Source: DAITPV01 sp050692555 | GTDB lineage: Bacteria > Actinomycetota > UBA4738 > CALAEC01 | Assembly: GCA_050692555.1 (NCBI GenBank) | Contig: JBOGVS010000060.1 | Location: 1 to 7,516 of the forward strand | Reading direction: 5' to 3' | Length of the DNA: 7,516 bases | Shown: piece after piece, positions 1 to 6,830 of the stretch | Numbering within the stretch: position 1 is the stretch's first letter | Layout of the letters: each line of letters opens with the position of its first letter | The notes under the pieces: generated by a model | Seen by the model: the letters and a program-made list of their open reading frames with translations, nothing else | Databases searched by the model: none | What the model was told of the DNA's origin: nothing | Position numbers and translations under genes: made by a program

Positions 1-1249
1 GCCTCGGCGGCTTGTCGCCGCTGGGAACGACGCGAACGTTCCCGATCGGCGTCCGTTGGGCATAGCCATCGAGCAGGGTCTCCCCATCGGCCTGGAGCGC
101 CTTGGACAGCCCGTCGGCGTTGCTGACCCCGAACAGCTGGTGAACGCTGGGGTTGCGGAAGTCGGTCGAGATGATCAGAACCTTCTTCCCGGTCTCCGCG
201 AACACGGCCGCCAGGTTCGCCACCACCGTGCTCTTCCCCTCCGCGAGCCTGGGACTGACCACCAGGATGGCCTTGGACCTGCTGCCGCGCGGCCGATCCC
301 CTTGATGGTTCGCCCCCCCGGCCGGCAGCCCGTGGGCCATCCCGGCCCCCAGAACCCGGAAGGCGTCGGCTGCCGGATCATTCGGATCCTGCGCGGCGAT
401 CACTCCCCGGCGTTTCCGTCGTGGGATGAGGGGAATCTCCCCGACCACCGGCATGCCGAAGTGCCGCTCGGCTCTCGACCTCGTCCGGATCCGGGTATCG
501 AACCGGTCGAGGACCAAGGCCAGGACCCCGCCCCCCAGGAGCCCCAGGAGCGCGGCGATGCCGAATCGGACCACCGGGGACTCCAGCTCCTCGAGTCCCC
601 CCACCGGGGCGGCATCCTTTGCCTCCTGCAGGATGTAGATGCCCGGGTCTGCAGGGGGAGCGTTCGTCAGCTCTCCGTAGCGCTGGAAGAGGAACTGGAG
701 CTGAGCTGCCAAGGCGTTCCGTTGAGCGACCAGCTCGGTGGGACCTTCCTCGCCGGTGCCCACCTGCCGGTCGAGCCGGCGTAATTGCTTCTCGAGATCC
801 TCGATCCTGCCTCGAATGGTCCTCGCTTCCCCGGAAGCGGCCGCCTCCCGCGACTCGACGCGTGTGGCGATCAGCTCCTCCGCGAACGCGTTCGACAGGA
901 GCTCGGCTCGCCGAGGCGTGTCGGCCGTGGCCGTCAGGTACAGGAAGCCATTCTCCCGGTCGGGGAGCGTCTCGATCGCCGATGCAAGCTCTCCAGGGTT
1001 GCCGCCCAGCCTGTCGGCCACCCGTTCGGGAACCTGGCCGATCGTCGTGAATGCAGCGATGGTGCCCACGTCGCCCGACTTCGAGTCCTTGTTGGGTCCA
1101 ACAAGGATGGCAGTCGCCTGGTACTGACCGCTGTCGGAATCGGGGATCACCAGGCCGATGGCCAGTGCCCCGCCCAAGGCGACGGCGACCGCCACCGCCA
1201 CCACGACCCAACGCCTCCGAAGGGCCCTCAGGTATCGCAACCGTTCCAT
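1..1249 (-). CDS. Wzz-type chain-length determinant fused to BY-kinase-like ATPase (partial, C-terminus beyond left edge)
   Basis: A membrane protein of the polysaccharide co-polymerase class, which controls the length and export of a surface polysaccharide and usually carries a cytoplasmic tyrosine autokinase. The 416 visible codons begin at ATG 1249 behind TGGAGG with a 5-base spacer. Order: short basic N-terminus (MERLRYLRALRRR); first membrane helix about residues 13-34; extracytoplasmic region about 35-225 with Wzz-like ILVGPNKDS and a charged, coiled-coil-prone stretch about 145-200; second helix about 226-247 ending LVLDRFDTR; then the kinase-like domain. The P-loop is SPRLAEGKST (K339, S340, T341). 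Walker A' reads IISTDFRNP (361-367 = STDFRNP) and lacks the usual first Asp. VVPSGDKPP at the edge matches the segment that normally precedes NP.ELL. Walker B and any tyrosine-rich tail lie outside the window. Family call is strong; kinase activity is uncertain. Confidence 0.88.
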   Translation of the reverse strand, partial: MERLRYLRALRRRWVVVAVAVAVALGGALAIGLVIPDSDSGQYQATAILVGPNKDSKSGDVGTIAAFTTIGQVPERVADRLGGNPGELASAIETLPDRENGFLYLTATADTPRRAELLSNAFAEELIATRVESREAAASGEARTIRGRIEDLEKQLRRLDRQVGTGEEGPTELVAQRNALAAQLQFLFQRYGELTNAPPADPGIYILQEAKDAAPVGGLEELESPVVRFGIAALLGLLGGGVLALVLDRFDTRIRTRSRAERHFGMPVVGEIPLIPRRKRRGVIAAQDPNDPAADAFRVLGAGMAHGLPAGGANHQGDRPRGSRSKAILVVSPRLAEGKSTVVANLAAVFAETGKKVLIISTDFRNPSVHQLFGVSNADGLSKALQADGETLLDGYAQRTPIGNVRVVPSGDKPPR

Positions 1250-1254
1250 ATGAG

Positions 1255-1260
1255 CCTCCA
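1255..1260 (-). promoter_or_regulatory. Ribosome binding site of the Wzz/kinase gene
   Basis: On the minus strand TGGAGG lies 5 bases before ATG 1249. This fixes the start of the Wzz-like protein, whose first membrane helix follows within about 13 residues. Confidence 0.75.
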
Positions 1261-1367
1261 CTTCATCCCGTCTGATCCGGCCGCACCTGGTCCGGGCCGG
1301 AAGCGGACCTATTCATGATCGCCACCCCTTCCCACGCCCGGAACGGCTCTCCCTGGCCCGTTCGCTC

Positions 1368-1377
1368 AGAGATCTCT
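1368..1377. repeat. 10-bp perfect palindrome AGAGATCTCT
   Basis: A perfect self-complementary decamer in the divergent intergenic region, overlapping the candidate -10 box of the Wzz promoter. Its core GAGATCTC recurs at 6823-6830 in the gap before the second sulfotransferase gene. It could be an operator half-site pair. It is short enough to be coincidence. Confidence 0.4.
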
Positions 1378-1403
1378 CTATGTTTACCCCTTGTCCAATC
1401 CAA
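1375..1403 (-). promoter_or_regulatory. Possible weak promoter for the Wzz/kinase gene
   Basis: On the minus strand TTGGAT (1403-1398) and TAGAGA (1380-1375) are separated by 17 bases. They resemble a sigma-70 -35/-10 pair, but the -10 box is poor because its last base is A. A transcript from here would have a leader of about 120 bases before ATG 1249. The -10 overlaps the AGAGATCTCT palindrome. Such matches occur by chance, so confidence is low. Confidence 0.2.
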
Positions 1404-1472
1404 GAGGTGGGAAGTGGCGGTATATCCAGCGTCGAGTGGGACGTATCTTGATTGAAGGTCGGAAATCGTGAT

Positions 1473-1515
1473 CGCGCCATACGGGGAACGCAGAACCGAT
1501 TCTCCCGTATGCGCG
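1473..1515. repeat. Imperfect inverted repeat, hairpin with 12 base pairs
   Basis: CATACGGG (1478-1485) and CCCGTATG (1504-1511) are exact reverse complements around an 18-base loop. The pairing continues outward as CGCG (1473-1476) with CGCG (1512-1515), with only C1477 bulged, giving 12 pairs. It lies 165-207 bases before the G8 start, with no T-run on either side, so it is not a normal terminator. It may be a leader-RNA structure of the G8 transcript or a protein-binding site. Confidence 0.6.
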
Positions 1516-1668
1516 GGCGTTTCTCAGCATGGTGCAAAAAGCCCCACTCTGTCAAGCGGCCTCGCCGAACCTCGTTGTCCGGGACCTCACTCAAGGTCGA
1601 AGCGGCAGCACCGATAACGAAAGGACAACGAAAACCTCTCGGTGATGCTTCGGGAGAGAAACGGACCC

Positions 1669-1675
1669 AAGGAGG
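1669..1675 (+). promoter_or_regulatory. Ribosome binding site of the G8-domain gene
   Basis: AAGGAGG with a 4-base spacer (GAGC) before ATG 1680. This selects 1680 over the longer open frame and places the twin-arginine signal at the very N-terminus. Confidence 0.85.
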
Positions 1676-1679
1676 GAGC

Positions 1680-3548
1680 ATGAACCGCCGAGCGTTCCTC
1701 AAGGCCTCGGGACTCGCGGGCATGACCTACTGGCTGGCAAAGTCCCCCGTGCGGGTCGCATCCGCCGCCGACGAAGTGGTTTCGGGAAACGTCACGTGGC
1801 CGGCGGGCAAGACGATCCCCGACGGGGTTCGAGTCCGATTCGATCCATACCGATCGACCACGGTGACCGTCCCGGCGGGCAACGTGGTGGTGGCGGGGAT
1901 CCTCGAGATGCGGCCCGCCTCGCCCGGGGTTGTTCACACGCTTCGATTCACGGGCATCCGCGAGTCGGCTTTTCAGGGCCAGGGAGACGACGTCGTGGCT
2001 TCGGACCGGGGCCTCTGGGTTCGGAGCGGCGGGCGTCTCGACATCGCGGGCGCAGGGAAGGAGCCATGGGCCCGGGCCGAGGGCTCCCTCGCTCCCGGAG
2101 ACTCCGGCGTCGTCCTGGACCGGGACCCGTCCGGCTGGCAGCCGGGCGACGAAGTGGCCGTCACACCGACCGGCTCCTGGACGGGCTACCCGGAGCGGGA
2201 GTTCGAGATCCGGACCATCGAGTCCATCTCCGAGCGGACGGTCTACCTGTCGTCGGCACTGGCACAGGCCCACCCCGCGGTGTCCCTCCCGGAGGCGGGA
2301 TCCCAGCCGGCCAGAACGTACGGGGCCGAGATCCTCAACCTGACGCGGAACGTCAGGATCGAGGGGACGCCGAGTGGTCGGACGCACGTGTTCGTCAAGT
2401 CCACCGTTCACCAATCGATCACCTTCGCCTCGCTGCGCCACATGGGGCCGCAGAAAGGGGGACGGACGGTCAAGGGGCGTTGGGGCCTTCACCTCCACCG
2501 GATGGGCGATGCCGCCCGGGGGTCCCTCATCGAGGGTGTGGTGGTTCGGGACGCCGGGGGCCACGCGTTCGCCACCCACGCCAGCCACGGGGTCACGTTC
2601 CGAAGCTGCATCGCCCACAGCGTGCAGACCTCTCCGTTTTGGTGGGATCCATGGGAACGGGCGGGCAAGCACCATGATCACTCGACCCTCCCCGACGCCA
2701 ATTCACACGACATCGTGTACGACCGATGCGTGGCGTCCCTCGTCACCGGGACACCCAGTGGGGAGGCGAACTACCGCCTCACGGCCTTCTCGATCCTGAT
2801 GGGCTCCGGCAATCGGTGCGTCGGCTGTGTGGCTGTTGGCGTCCTCGGTGCGTGGCCCGGCAATGGGGTCAGCAGCGGGATGTCTTCGGGCTTCGGGTGG
2901 CCCGAGAACCAGGGAGGGGACTGGACGTTCGAGGACAACCTGGCTCACAACTGCCGAGGTGCCGGGCTCTTCGGCTGGCAGAACGTGCGCGGTATCCGAG
3001 CCCCCATCCGCAGGTTCGCCTCCTACGCCTGCGGGACCGGGATCTACTGGGGCGCGTACCTGAACCATCAGGACTTCGAGGACTCGGTGCTGTGGTCGGC
3101 GGGGCACGCGGCCATCACCCACGGGGCCCTGCCGGGCCTCGACGACCGTCGCGGCTCGGGAGCCGATCCCATCGTCTACCGGAACGTCGTGGCCGCGGGC
3201 AAGTACGCGGTGTTGTTCCACGAGCTCCGGAACGGGCAGCGGGTCCCCCTGCGCTTCCAGGGCTGCACGTTCGGGTACTGGGATCGCGGCATCAAGGTGA
3301 CCGACCGGAGCGCCCCCAGCCGGGTGGACCTCGATTTCGTGGACTGTTCGTGGCTGGGCCAGGGAGGCAGGGAGTTCTCGATCGATCCCAACGCCCCACA
3401 GGCGCTCTTTATCCGGATCCAGGATCCCACTCCCCACTCGCCGCGGTTCGGCGATGGGGCAGTGGCACTCCGGCGGCGGGATCGGCCCGGTGGCGTCCCC
3501 GTGCCGGAGTGGGGAGCGAAGCGGTACAACATCGCTCGATTCGCCTAG
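1680..3548 (+). CDS. Tat-exported G8-domain / right-handed parallel beta-helix protein
   Basis: A 622-residue secreted protein. The N-terminus MNRRAFLKASG is a twin-arginine (Tat) signal (R3, R4, F6, L7, K8), with a likely cleavage near ASA-AD (about 29/30), so it should be exported folded. Residues about 39-175 match the G8 layout: W40, P41, G43, P47, G49, the VAGILEMRP strand, VRSGGRLDI (115-122) and GWQPGDEVAVTPT (152-164). Family signatures follow: EILNLTRNVRIEG (217-229), the GRWGLHLH histidine motif (266-273), GGHAFATHASHG (293-304) and FWWDPW (320-325). The C-terminal half (about 345-580) is a series of short strand-turn repeats typical of a beta-helix. Animal relatives with G8 plus PbH1 repeats include CEMIP (hyaluronan binding and breakdown) and PKHD1L1. 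The placement beside polysaccharide genes suggests a lyase, hydrolase or binding role on the exported glycan, but no catalytic residue can be assigned. Confidence 0.8.
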   Translation: MNRRAFLKASGLAGMTYWLAKSPVRVASAADEVVSGNVTWPAGKTIPDGVRVRFDPYRSTTVTVPAGNVVVAGILEMRPASPGVVHTLRFTGIRESAFQGQGDDVVASDRGLWVRSGGRLDIAGAGKEPWARAEGSLAPGDSGVVLDRDPSGWQPGDEVAVTPTGSWTGYPEREFEIRTIESISERTVYLSSALAQAHPAVSLPEAGSQPARTYGAEILNLTRNVRIEGTPSGRTHVFVKSTVHQSITFASLRHMGPQKGGRTVKGRWGLHLHRMGDAARGSLIEGVVVRDAGGHAFATHASHGVTFRSCIAHSVQTSPFWWDPWERAGKHHDHSTLPDANSHDIVYDRCVASLVTGTPSGEANYRLTAFSILMGSGNRCVGCVAVGVLGAWPGNGVSSGMSSGFGWPENQGGDWTFEDNLAHNCRGAGLFGWQNVRGIRAPIRRFASYACGTGIYWGAYLNHQDFEDSVLWSAGHAAITHGALPGLDDRRGSGADPIVYRNVVAAGKYAVLFHELRNGQRVPLRFQGCTFGYWDRGIKVTDRSAPSRVDLDFVDCSWLGQGGREFSIDPNAPQALFIRIQDPTPHSPRFGDGAVALRRRDRPGGVPVPEWGAKRYNIARFA

Positions 3549-3592
3549 ATCACCACCACGTCGTCGCGCCCCGGTTGCGTTCAGCGAGTCCT

Positions 3593-3606
3593 CCGACGGC
3601 GGTCGG
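3593..3606. terminator. Weak hairpin between convergent genes, possible bidirectional terminator
   Basis: CCGAC (3593-3597) and GTCGG (3602-3606) pair around a GGCG loop in the 61-base gap between the stops of the G8 gene (3548) and the GT4 gene (3610). The stem is only 5 bp and has no T-run on either side. The position suits a terminator; the structure alone is weak. Confidence 0.25.
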
Positions 3607-3609
3607 TGG

Positions 3610-4833
3610 CTACGCACCGCGACCAAGGACTTCCTCGTACATGCCCCGCATCCGGCTCGCGGTTCGATCGAGGGTGAAACGCTCGAGGAAGATCTCCCTG
3701 CTTCGCTTCGCGAAGGATGACCTCTTCTGCTCGTCTCGGAGCAAGGTGGAGATCGCCGAAGCCAACGGGGCCGGCTCCTTGGGAGGCACCAACAGCGCGT
3801 TTCCACCCGGCTCCACGACCTCCCGAACGGCTTCGAGATCCGACGACACCAGGGGGAGGCCCAGGGCCATGGCCTCGAGCTGGGCACCTCCCAACCCCTC
3901 GTACAGCGACGGGAAGACGAACAGGTCCGCGGCAGCCAAGACCTGGGGGACGTCGTCCCGGTGGCCGAGGAACCGGACCCGGCCCCGAAGCGCAGGGGCG
4001 GTGGAGAGCCCCTCGAGCTCGTCCGAGGCGTTCCCTCGGCGACCGGCCACCAGCAGGACGATCCCGGGATGTGAGGCGACCAGCTGCCCGATGGCTTCGA
4101 GGAGATACCTCTGGCCTTTCTGGAACTCCTGGCGGCCCACGTTGACCAGAACCTCGGCGTCGGCGTCGATCCCGAGCCGGTCCCTGGCCCTCCGCCGGCG
4201 AGCCGGGCTGGGGGAACCGAGCCGTACCGGATCCCTCCCTCGTTCGATCACGGTGATCCGCTCGGGCGGAAGCTTCAGGGACCGTACGGCAGCCGCCTTG
4301 ACGGCGTGGCTGACCGCGTGAAAGTGCCTGGTCAGATGGCGGGCCGTCCATCCATCGATGGCCCTGGCCGCCCGCAGCCGCACCGCCCGCACGTTCGGAT
4401 CCTCCAGCCGTACCGGGGGGTAGGGAGTGTTCACCAGGCTGGTGACGACCGCGGGGCTCCCTCGCATCCCGGCCAGCCGGCCGACGATGTCCGAATCGAA
4501 GAGCGTGGTGTGAACGATGTCAGGACGCAGGGCCCGAATGAGGCGCCGCACCTCTCGGACCCTCCCGAACAGACCCCTGGACCGAAGGAACCGCACGTCG
4601 AAGCCGGCGTCGAGCACCTCTTGGACGAAGCCCTCGTCACGCCTCACGAGGCATACAACGAGCGGCGTGACCCCCTCGTCAACGAGGAGCGGAAGGGCCT
4701 CCTGCAGCGAGCGCTCCGCGCCGCCTGAACCCAGGCTGTCGATCACGAAGAGGACGCTGAGGCTTCGACCCGGCCGGATCCCCACCGCCTCGTGGCGGGA
4801 AAGCCCCTTCGGACCCTGTCCCAGAGGGTGCAC
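3610..4833 (-). CDS. Glycosyltransferase family 4 (GT-B fold)
   Basis: A 407-residue cytoplasmic or membrane-associated retaining glycosyltransferase that would transfer a sugar from a nucleotide donor to a growing lipid-linked glycan. The N-terminal Rossmann half starts VLFVIDSLGSGGAER (27-41), the usual GT4 glycine loop, and includes RPDIVHTT (103-110) and FHAVSHAVK (171-179). The donor half has NVGRQEFQKGQRYLLEA (231-247), VRFLGHRDDVPQVLAAADLF (286-305) and the E-x7-E motif EGLGGAQLE (E312, E320), followed by AMALGLPLVSSD. Length is normal. GTG 4833 is two bases past the stop of the upstream sulfotransferase gene, so translation is probably coupled; no good Shine-Dalgarno is visible, and an in-frame GTG at codon 17, with GAGG close before it, is an alternative start. 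Donor and acceptor cannot be read from the sequence. Confidence 0.92.
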   Translation of the reverse strand: MHPLGQGPKGLSRHEAVGIRPGRSLSVLFVIDSLGSGGAERSLQEALPLLVDEGVTPLVVCLVRRDEGFVQEVLDAGFDVRFLRSRGLFGRVREVRRLIRALRPDIVHTTLFDSDIVGRLAGMRGSPAVVTSLVNTPYPPVRLEDPNVRAVRLRAARAIDGWTARHLTRHFHAVSHAVKAAAVRSLKLPPERITVIERGRDPVRLGSPSPARRRRARDRLGIDADAEVLVNVGRQEFQKGQRYLLEAIGQLVASHPGIVLLVAGRRGNASDELEGLSTAPALRGRVRFLGHRDDVPQVLAAADLFVFPSLYEGLGGAQLEAMALGLPLVSSDLEAVREVVEPGGNALLVPPKEPAPLASAISTLLRDEQKRSSFAKRSREIFLERFTLDRTASRMRGMYEEVLGRGA

Positions 4834-4835
4834 GG

Positions 4836-5876
4836 CTATCGGTTCACCGCCCGCGCCGTCCGGGAAACCAGAGTGTTGCGGACGCGGCGGAGCCGAGTCG
4901 CGACGGCTCGGGCAGCCCGGCGGGTCTCCGCGCCTGATGCTCGTCCCCTGGCGCGGACCCGTTGAGCGGTCGAGGGACGTTTGATCGCTCGCTCGTATCC
5001 CAGCTCCACGAGGAGATCGCCCGCCAGGGTCTCGAACAAGGCGACCTCGCTCCGGGTCATCTCGCTCCTCCAGTCGCGGAGTCCCTGTGTGGGGGGCCGA
5101 TCGAGGTTTCGGTGAGCTGCGGCGTCCAATCCCATCCAGATGGATTCGGCCCGCTCGTGGAACCGCAACATCTCTGGTTCATATGACAGGCCGACGAACG
5201 TGCACATGGACCGCACGGTCCGCTCCGTATCGCTTACCAGGTCCTCATATCGGACCTCGACATACCGAGAGGGGCCCAGGGACCGCCCATCGTTCCGTCC
5301 CCGGCGCACGTGGCGCTTCCAGCGGAGCGCCGCCTCCTCGAGCGTGTTCGGGCCAAAGTCGAGGTCGAGGTAGGACAGCGCGACGTCCCGTCCGTCCCGG
5401 ATGACATGGATGAAGCTGGCCTCCGGGACGAGCTCGACCAGGAGAGGAAGGCTGAGCACGTGCACCGGCGTCTTGTTCCCGTACCGGCTCTTGCCCCGCT
5501 TGTTCGCATAGAGCTGGAAGAGGCAGCGCACCGCATCCCCGTAGCTCTCGGGCCTCCGGGAAGCGAACGCTGCCCGGGCCTCCTCCTCCGCAAGGCCGAG
5601 CGCTACGAGTGGACCTCCGGGCTCCTGGAGCGCGGGCGCTTGGAGCAGATCCAAGATGAATGATTCGCGATCGAAGCCGCCCGGGCGTTCGTATCGTCGT
5701 CGACGGCGGCCGAGGGCAGCGACGAAGTGCGTCTCGGGGGGAATGGCCATGTCGGGATGGGAATCGAGGATCGCCCGAAGCAGCGTAGTGCCGGAGCGCC
5801 CGCACGCCACGATGAACGGGAATGGAGGTGGTCTGTACTCGACCTGTTGCCCCGACTCGTTCAAGTGAACACTCAC
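4836..5876 (-). CDS. PAPS-dependent sulfotransferase (Sulfotransfer_3-like)
   Basis: A 346-residue enzyme expected to move sulfate from PAPS to a hydroxyl or amine of a glycan or lipid. PFPFIVACGRSGTTLL contains the 5'-phosphosulfate loop (CGRSGTT, residues 25-31), followed by LDSHPDMAIPPETHF. HVIRDGRDVALSY (157-168) is the 3'-phosphate-binding strand with the expected Arg and Ser. YVEVRYEDLVSD and a C-terminal LRDWRSEMT...LGYE segment complete the family pattern. The last 48 residues (299-346) carry 15 arginines and look like a basic tail. I chose GTG 5876 because GGAAGGAGG sits 4 bases upstream, the same spacing as in the G8 gene; ATG 5903 in the same frame would add nine residues but has no ribosome binding site. 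The gene follows the second sulfotransferase by 53 bases and leads directly into the GT4 gene. The acceptor is unknown. Confidence 0.9.
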   Translation of the reverse strand: MSVHLNESGQQVEYRPPPFPFIVACGRSGTTLLRAILDSHPDMAIPPETHFVAALGRRRRRYERPGGFDRESFILDLLQAPALQEPGGPLVALGLAEEEARAAFASRRPESYGDAVRCLFQLYANKRGKSRYGNKTPVHVLSLPLLVELVPEASFIHVIRDGRDVALSYLDLDFGPNTLEEAALRWKRHVRRGRNDGRSLGPSRYVEVRYEDLVSDTERTVRSMCTFVGLSYEPEMLRFHERAESIWMGLDAAAHRNLDRPPTQGLRDWRSEMTRSEVALFETLAGDLLVELGYERAIKRPSTAQRVRARGRASGAETRRAARAVATRLRRVRNTLVSRTARAVNR

Positions 5877-5880
5877 AGAT

Positions 5881-5889
5881 CCTCCTTCC
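5881..5889 (-). promoter_or_regulatory. Ribosome binding site deciding the start of the first sulfotransferase
   Basis: On the minus strand GGAAGGAGG ends 4 bases before GTG 5876. It lies inside the open frame downstream of ATG 5903, which argues for the shorter 346-residue protein. Confidence 0.65.
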
Positions 5890-5929
5890 AATCCCGCTTC
5901 CATCCCGCGAAGGCATCGGAGAGACAGGC

Positions 5930-6694
5930 TCAGACTTCGAGCTCGAGCATCGAGTGTCCACCGTGGAGAAGGTGGCGGACATCGTCGTAGTTGGCCACGA
6001 CTTTGGAAAGCGGATGAGGAACCTGCTTCACCATGTTCGTCCGAACCTCCGAGGAGGGAAGGCCGAGAAAGGGGAAGAGCCGATCGCCGAATAGGGTCTG
6101 AGGATCGGCCGCCATATCCTCATACGCAACCAGGACTCCGCGTTCCCGGAGCCACCCGTTGGCCACCACTTCCCGGTACTGCTCACGGATCCAGTGATAG
6201 AAGCCCAGGAGCTCCTGGGGATCGACATGTACGGTTCCCTCGAACACAGCCGAACCCGTCGTATCCAACCAACGTCCGATTGAACGGGCGACTTGCGTCG
6301 ATACGTACTGGTGAGCAAGCGACCGACGGTACAGCACGATGACGCGGGCCGAGGGGAACAGCCCATGCAGGTCCTCCACCGTCATCCGGCGCTCATTCAA
6401 CTGATTGAGGTGGAACTTGGCCCCCGAAACGAGCCGGCCGCGGGAGCGGACCGACCGGACGATGTGGCGAAGGACGGCCCTCCGGGTCACGAACCGCTTG
6501 CGGAGGCCGATGTGCAGATTCGGATTCAGAACCTCGCTCGCCAGTGAGACATCAGAGTGGTGATTGAGGTAACTGACGAGCAGGTTGCTGCCACTCCGCG
6601 CCGTGGCCAGGATCAACACCTGTTTCTCAGGGGTCGGTCCTCGGTGGCTCCTGAGGGCGATCCTGATGCGGTTCCTGAGTCTGTGAACCGGCAT
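5930..6694 (-). CDS. Sulfotransferase, NodH/Stf0-like
   Basis: A 254-residue protein of the sulfotransferase superfamily, in a branch different from its neighbour. QVLILATARSGSNLLVSYL (25-43) holds the PAPS 5'-loop (TARSGSN, 31-37) followed by a conserved Glu (E54). ARVIVLYRRSLAHQYVSTQVA (116-136) ends the central strand with R123/R124 and S132 as the 3'-phosphate site; the downstream GRW (140-142) recalls NodH and Stf0 enzymes. VLVAYEDMAADP and the ending HPLSKVVANYDDV are also typical. There is no RDGRD motif. ATG 6694 was chosen because homologous-looking sequence starts soon after it; AAAGG lies about 11 bases upstream. GTG 6706 is possible, while the frame further upstream looks like noise. 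Sampled GC is lower here (36 of 60 at 6241-6300) than in the GT4 gene (43 of 60 at 4021-4080), a possible sign of separate origin. The acceptor is unknown. Confidence 0.82.
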   Translation of the reverse strand: MPVHRLRNRIRIALRSHRGPTPEKQVLILATARSGSNLLVSYLNHHSDVSLASEVLNPNLHIGLRKRFVTRRAVLRHIVRSVRSRGRLVSGAKFHLNQLNERRMTVEDLHGLFPSARVIVLYRRSLAHQYVSTQVARSIGRWLDTTGSAVFEGTVHVDPQELLGFYHWIREQYREVVANGWLRERGVLVAYEDMAADPQTLFGDRLFPFLGLPSSEVRTNMVKQVPHPLSKVVANYDDVRHLLHGGHSMLELEV

Positions 6695-6794
6695 CGACCG
6701 TCGCACCTTTCCTCGGCCCTCGGCCTCCGTAGACCTCGCCAGATCTCCCCGAGAGGTGGTGTCGACGTCGGAGACGTTCCTCGATGGCGCGCTT

Positions 6795-6809
6795 CTCTCC
6801 ACTGGAGAG
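6795..6809. repeat. 15-bp inverted repeat CTCTCCA-C-TGGAGAG
   Basis: Two perfect 7-bp arms (6795-6801 and 6803-6809) flank one central base. It is about 100 bases before the start of the second sulfotransferase gene, in the only sizeable gap of the minus-strand operon. The very short centre favours a DNA-binding site over an RNA hairpin. Confidence 0.5.
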
Positions 6810-6830
6810 TTCCTCGTCAGTCGAGATCTC

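Larger units (their letters stand above)
1250..1679. other. Divergent intergenic region, 430 bases
   Basis: This non-coding stretch separates the minus-strand Wzz gene from the plus-strand G8 gene and must hold the start signals of both unless the G8 gene is read from elsewhere. Roughly 1370-1480 looks less GC-rich than the genes on either side. It contains a 10-bp palindrome (1368-1377), a weak minus-strand promoter candidate (1375-1403) and a strong hairpin-forming repeat (1473-1515). The open frame of the G8 gene runs upstream to 1452, but those residues are basic and low in complexity, and the well-placed Shine-Dalgarno and Tat signal put the start at 1680. No known riboswitch consensus was recognised. 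Confidence 0.7.

Noticed and set aside
378..1211. Minus-strand open frame of 277 codons
   Set aside because: It is out of frame with the Wzz/kinase protein that starts at 1249, and its translation is Gly/Arg-rich low-complexity sequence. The Wzz frame has recognisable motifs throughout.
1391..1432. Plus-strand promoter TTGTCC ... TATATC
   Set aside because: The two boxes are 24 bases apart, too far for a normal sigma-70 promoter, and no better partner for TATATC is present.
1452..1679. 76-codon N-terminal extension of the G8 open frame
   Set aside because: It would bury the Tat signal. A clear AAGGAGG precedes ATG 1680, and the extension overlaps the hairpin region.
1250..1679. Possible riboswitch such as c-di-GMP in the divergent region
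   Set aside because: None of the conserved c-di-GMP or similar consensus blocks I know could be matched by eye. Only a generic hairpin is supported.
2703..3887. Minus-strand open frame (394 codons) opposite the G8 gene and running into the GT4 C-terminal region
   Set aside because: It overlaps the conserved GT4 coding frame and the G8 gene, and its composition is that of an antisense shadow.
2726..4321. Long plus-strand open frame (531 codons) spanning the end of the G8 gene and much of the GT4 gene
   Set aside because: It runs across two well-supported genes in another frame and strand, its translation is Arg/Gly/Pro-rich with no family motif, and it has no ribosome binding site. Typical high-GC shadow.
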